Assembly: GCA_049451635.1 (NCBI GenBank)
Contig: JBMTVT010000081.1
Coordinates: 1-8,201, forward strand
Source of the DNA: JBMTVT01 sp049451635
GTDB lineage: Bacteria; Bacteroidota; Bacteroidia; Flavobacteriales; Flavobacteriaceae
Reading direction: 5' to 3'
Length of the DNA stretch: 8,201 bases
A program made the translations under genes and the position numbers. Position 1 is the first letter of the stretch, and each line of letters opens with the position of its first letter. The notes beneath the pieces are model-generated. The model saw nothing but the letters and a program-made list of their open reading frames with translations. It ran no database searches and was not told where the DNA came from. Positions 7,280-8,201 of this stretch are shown in pieces.

Positions 7280-7305
7280 CTAAAGTAAACAAATATTTTA
7301 TATTT

Positions 7306-8136
7306 CTAGAATTTACCTAGTGGTCTATATGAAGTAATGCCATATTTTTTTGCCTCAGTTTTCGCTATGGGTGCTAATTTAGTAAGTTCTGCAATACGCG
7401 AATCGTTTGATGGGTGGGTACTTAAAAATTCTGGTGGGGCTTGTCCGCCACTATTGGCTTTCATACGTTTCCATAATTCGGCAGCTTCATCTGGATTATA
7501 ACCAGCAACAGCCATTAAATACAAACCTATACTGTCAGCTTCTGTTTCATGACTTCTACTAAAAGGAAGCATCACTCCTACTTGTGATCCAACACCATAA
7601 GCTTGATTAAACATTTCTCTGGATTTTTCGTCCTTAATAGCTACATTTCCAGCTACAGCTCCAAACTGCTGGAGCATACCTGCACTCATACGCTGCTGAC
7701 CGTGGTTTGCTAGCGCATGTGCGACCTCATGCCCCATAATCGCAGCTATGGCTGTTTCATTTTCTGCAATAGGTAAAATGCCCGTATAAAATACAATTTT
7801 ACCTCCAGGCATACACCAAGCATTGACGGTTTTGTCGTTTACTAAATTATACTCCCATTTATAATCTTTTAAATATCCTTGGTGACCATTAGCATTCATC
7901 CATCGCTCTGCGGCAACAGCAATTCTTTGACCCACACGTGTAATCATTTCTGCATCCTTGGTTCCTGTTACAACATTGTTTTCTGATAAAAACTGATTAT
8001 ATTGGGCAAAAGAAGATGGAAAAATTTGAGAATTTGGCACCAATGCCAATGTCTTTTTACCAGTAAATGGATTTGTAGCACATGATATAATTAAAATGAC
8101 TAGTATTATGGCAACTATTGATTTTTTCACTTTCAT
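7306..8136 (-). CDS. M48 family zinc metallopeptidase, lipoprotein (LoiP/YggG-like)
   Basis: This 276-residue protein begins MKVKKS followed by a hydrophobic stretch ending in the lipobox I-I-S-C, so Cys19 is the predicted lipidated residue. The residues after Cys19 (ATNPFTGK) lack the acidic surface-export signal of Bacteroidota, which suggests anchoring facing the periplasm. The M48 peptidase domain follows. The zinc site is His136-Glu137-Val-Ala-His140 in IMGHEVAHALANHG, with Glu197 in ETEAD as the likely third ligand, and the family's conserved THPSNDSR is at 240-247. The length fits single-domain M48 lipoproteins such as LoiP; there is no C-terminal TPR as in BepA. The expected role is proteolytic quality control of envelope proteins; the actual substrate is unknown. 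The ATG at 8136-8134 is preceded by an A/T-rich leader without Shine-Dalgarno. It has its own terminator, so it is probably monocistronic. Confidence 0.93.
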   Translation of the reverse strand: MKVKKSIVAIILVILIISCATNPFTGKKTLALVPNSQIFPSSFAQYNQFLSENNVVTGTKDAEMITRVGQRIAVAAERWMNANGHQGYLKDYKWEYNLVNDKTVNAWCMPGGKIVFYTGILPIAENETAIAAIMGHEVAHALANHGQQRMSAGMLQQFGAVAGNVAIKDEKSREMFNQAYGVGSQVGVMLPFSRSHETEADSIGLYLMAVAGYNPDEAAELWKRMKANSGGQAPPEFLSTHPSNDSRIAELTKLAPIAKTEAKKYGITSYRPLGKF

Positions 8137-8201
8137 TTTTTAAAATTTTTTAGAGGTCAGTAGATAAATTCATAACTTGTATGTCAACAAAACTAATGTT
8201 T
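8137..8201. other. Leader region of the M48 gene (to window edge)
   Basis: This is AT-rich non-coding DNA that probably holds the M48 promoter on the minus strand. TTGACA is present on that strand (8187-8182), but no matching -10/-7 element stands out at a proper distance. No other gene is visible before the window ends. Confidence 0.4.

Noticed and set aside
7251..7292. Upstream ATG extending the MFS protein by 14 residues
   Set aside because: The extension is encoded by the terminator hairpin of the M48 gene, and the UMF1 family normally starts a few residues before NAWAFYDWANS.
8165..8187. Sigma-70-like promoter (TTGACA) upstream of the M48 gene on the minus strand
   Set aside because: The TTGACA has no convincing partner element (TATCTA is at only 15 bases), and Bacteroidota do not use the E. 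coli consensus.

Overview
The window reads as chromosomal DNA of a member of the Bacteroidota, most likely a (probably marine) Flavobacteriaceae. The evidence is the low GC content, AT-rich leaders mostly lacking Shine-Dalgarno sequences, a flavobacterial-type GyrA with Thr82 and Asp86 in the quinolone region, and the combination of ClpC, a head-GIN (DUF2807) protein, a UMF1-type MFS transporter and an M48 lipoprotein peptidase. No mobile element, tRNA, rRNA or CRISPR array was seen.

Layout. Positions 1-2327 hold gyrA on the minus strand (775 codons, C-terminus beyond the left edge). A 260-bp AT-rich divergent intergenic region separates it from clpC on the plus strand (2588-5146), which ends in a clear intrinsic terminator (5172-5207). 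Positions 5263-5908 hold a decayed locus: the N-terminal part (region 2) of an ECF-type RNA polymerase sigma factor runs directly into the C-terminal repeat half of a secreted head-GIN/DUF2807 protein. The chimera is also broken by a 5-bp tandem duplication and a 1-bp deletion, and lacks a credible start codon. A bidirectional terminator (5925-5956) separates it from two minus-strand genes: a UMF1-family MFS transporter (5955-7250) and, upstream of that, an M48 metallopeptidase lipoprotein (7306-8136). A strong minus-strand terminator hairpin (7253-7279) sits between these two, ending three bases before the MFS start codon.

How the genes relate. GyrA (DNA supercoiling) and ClpC (AAA+ unfoldase of the ClpCP protease) are housekeeping genes with their own transcription units. 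The M48 peptidase probably acts on envelope proteins from the periplasmic side of a membrane. The MFS protein is an inner-membrane transporter of unknown substrate. The sigma/GIN remnant looks like the collapsed residue of a small operon (sigma factor, probably one or more intervening genes, GIN-domain protein). It is the most unusual part of the window. I found nothing that I can support as a new biological system.
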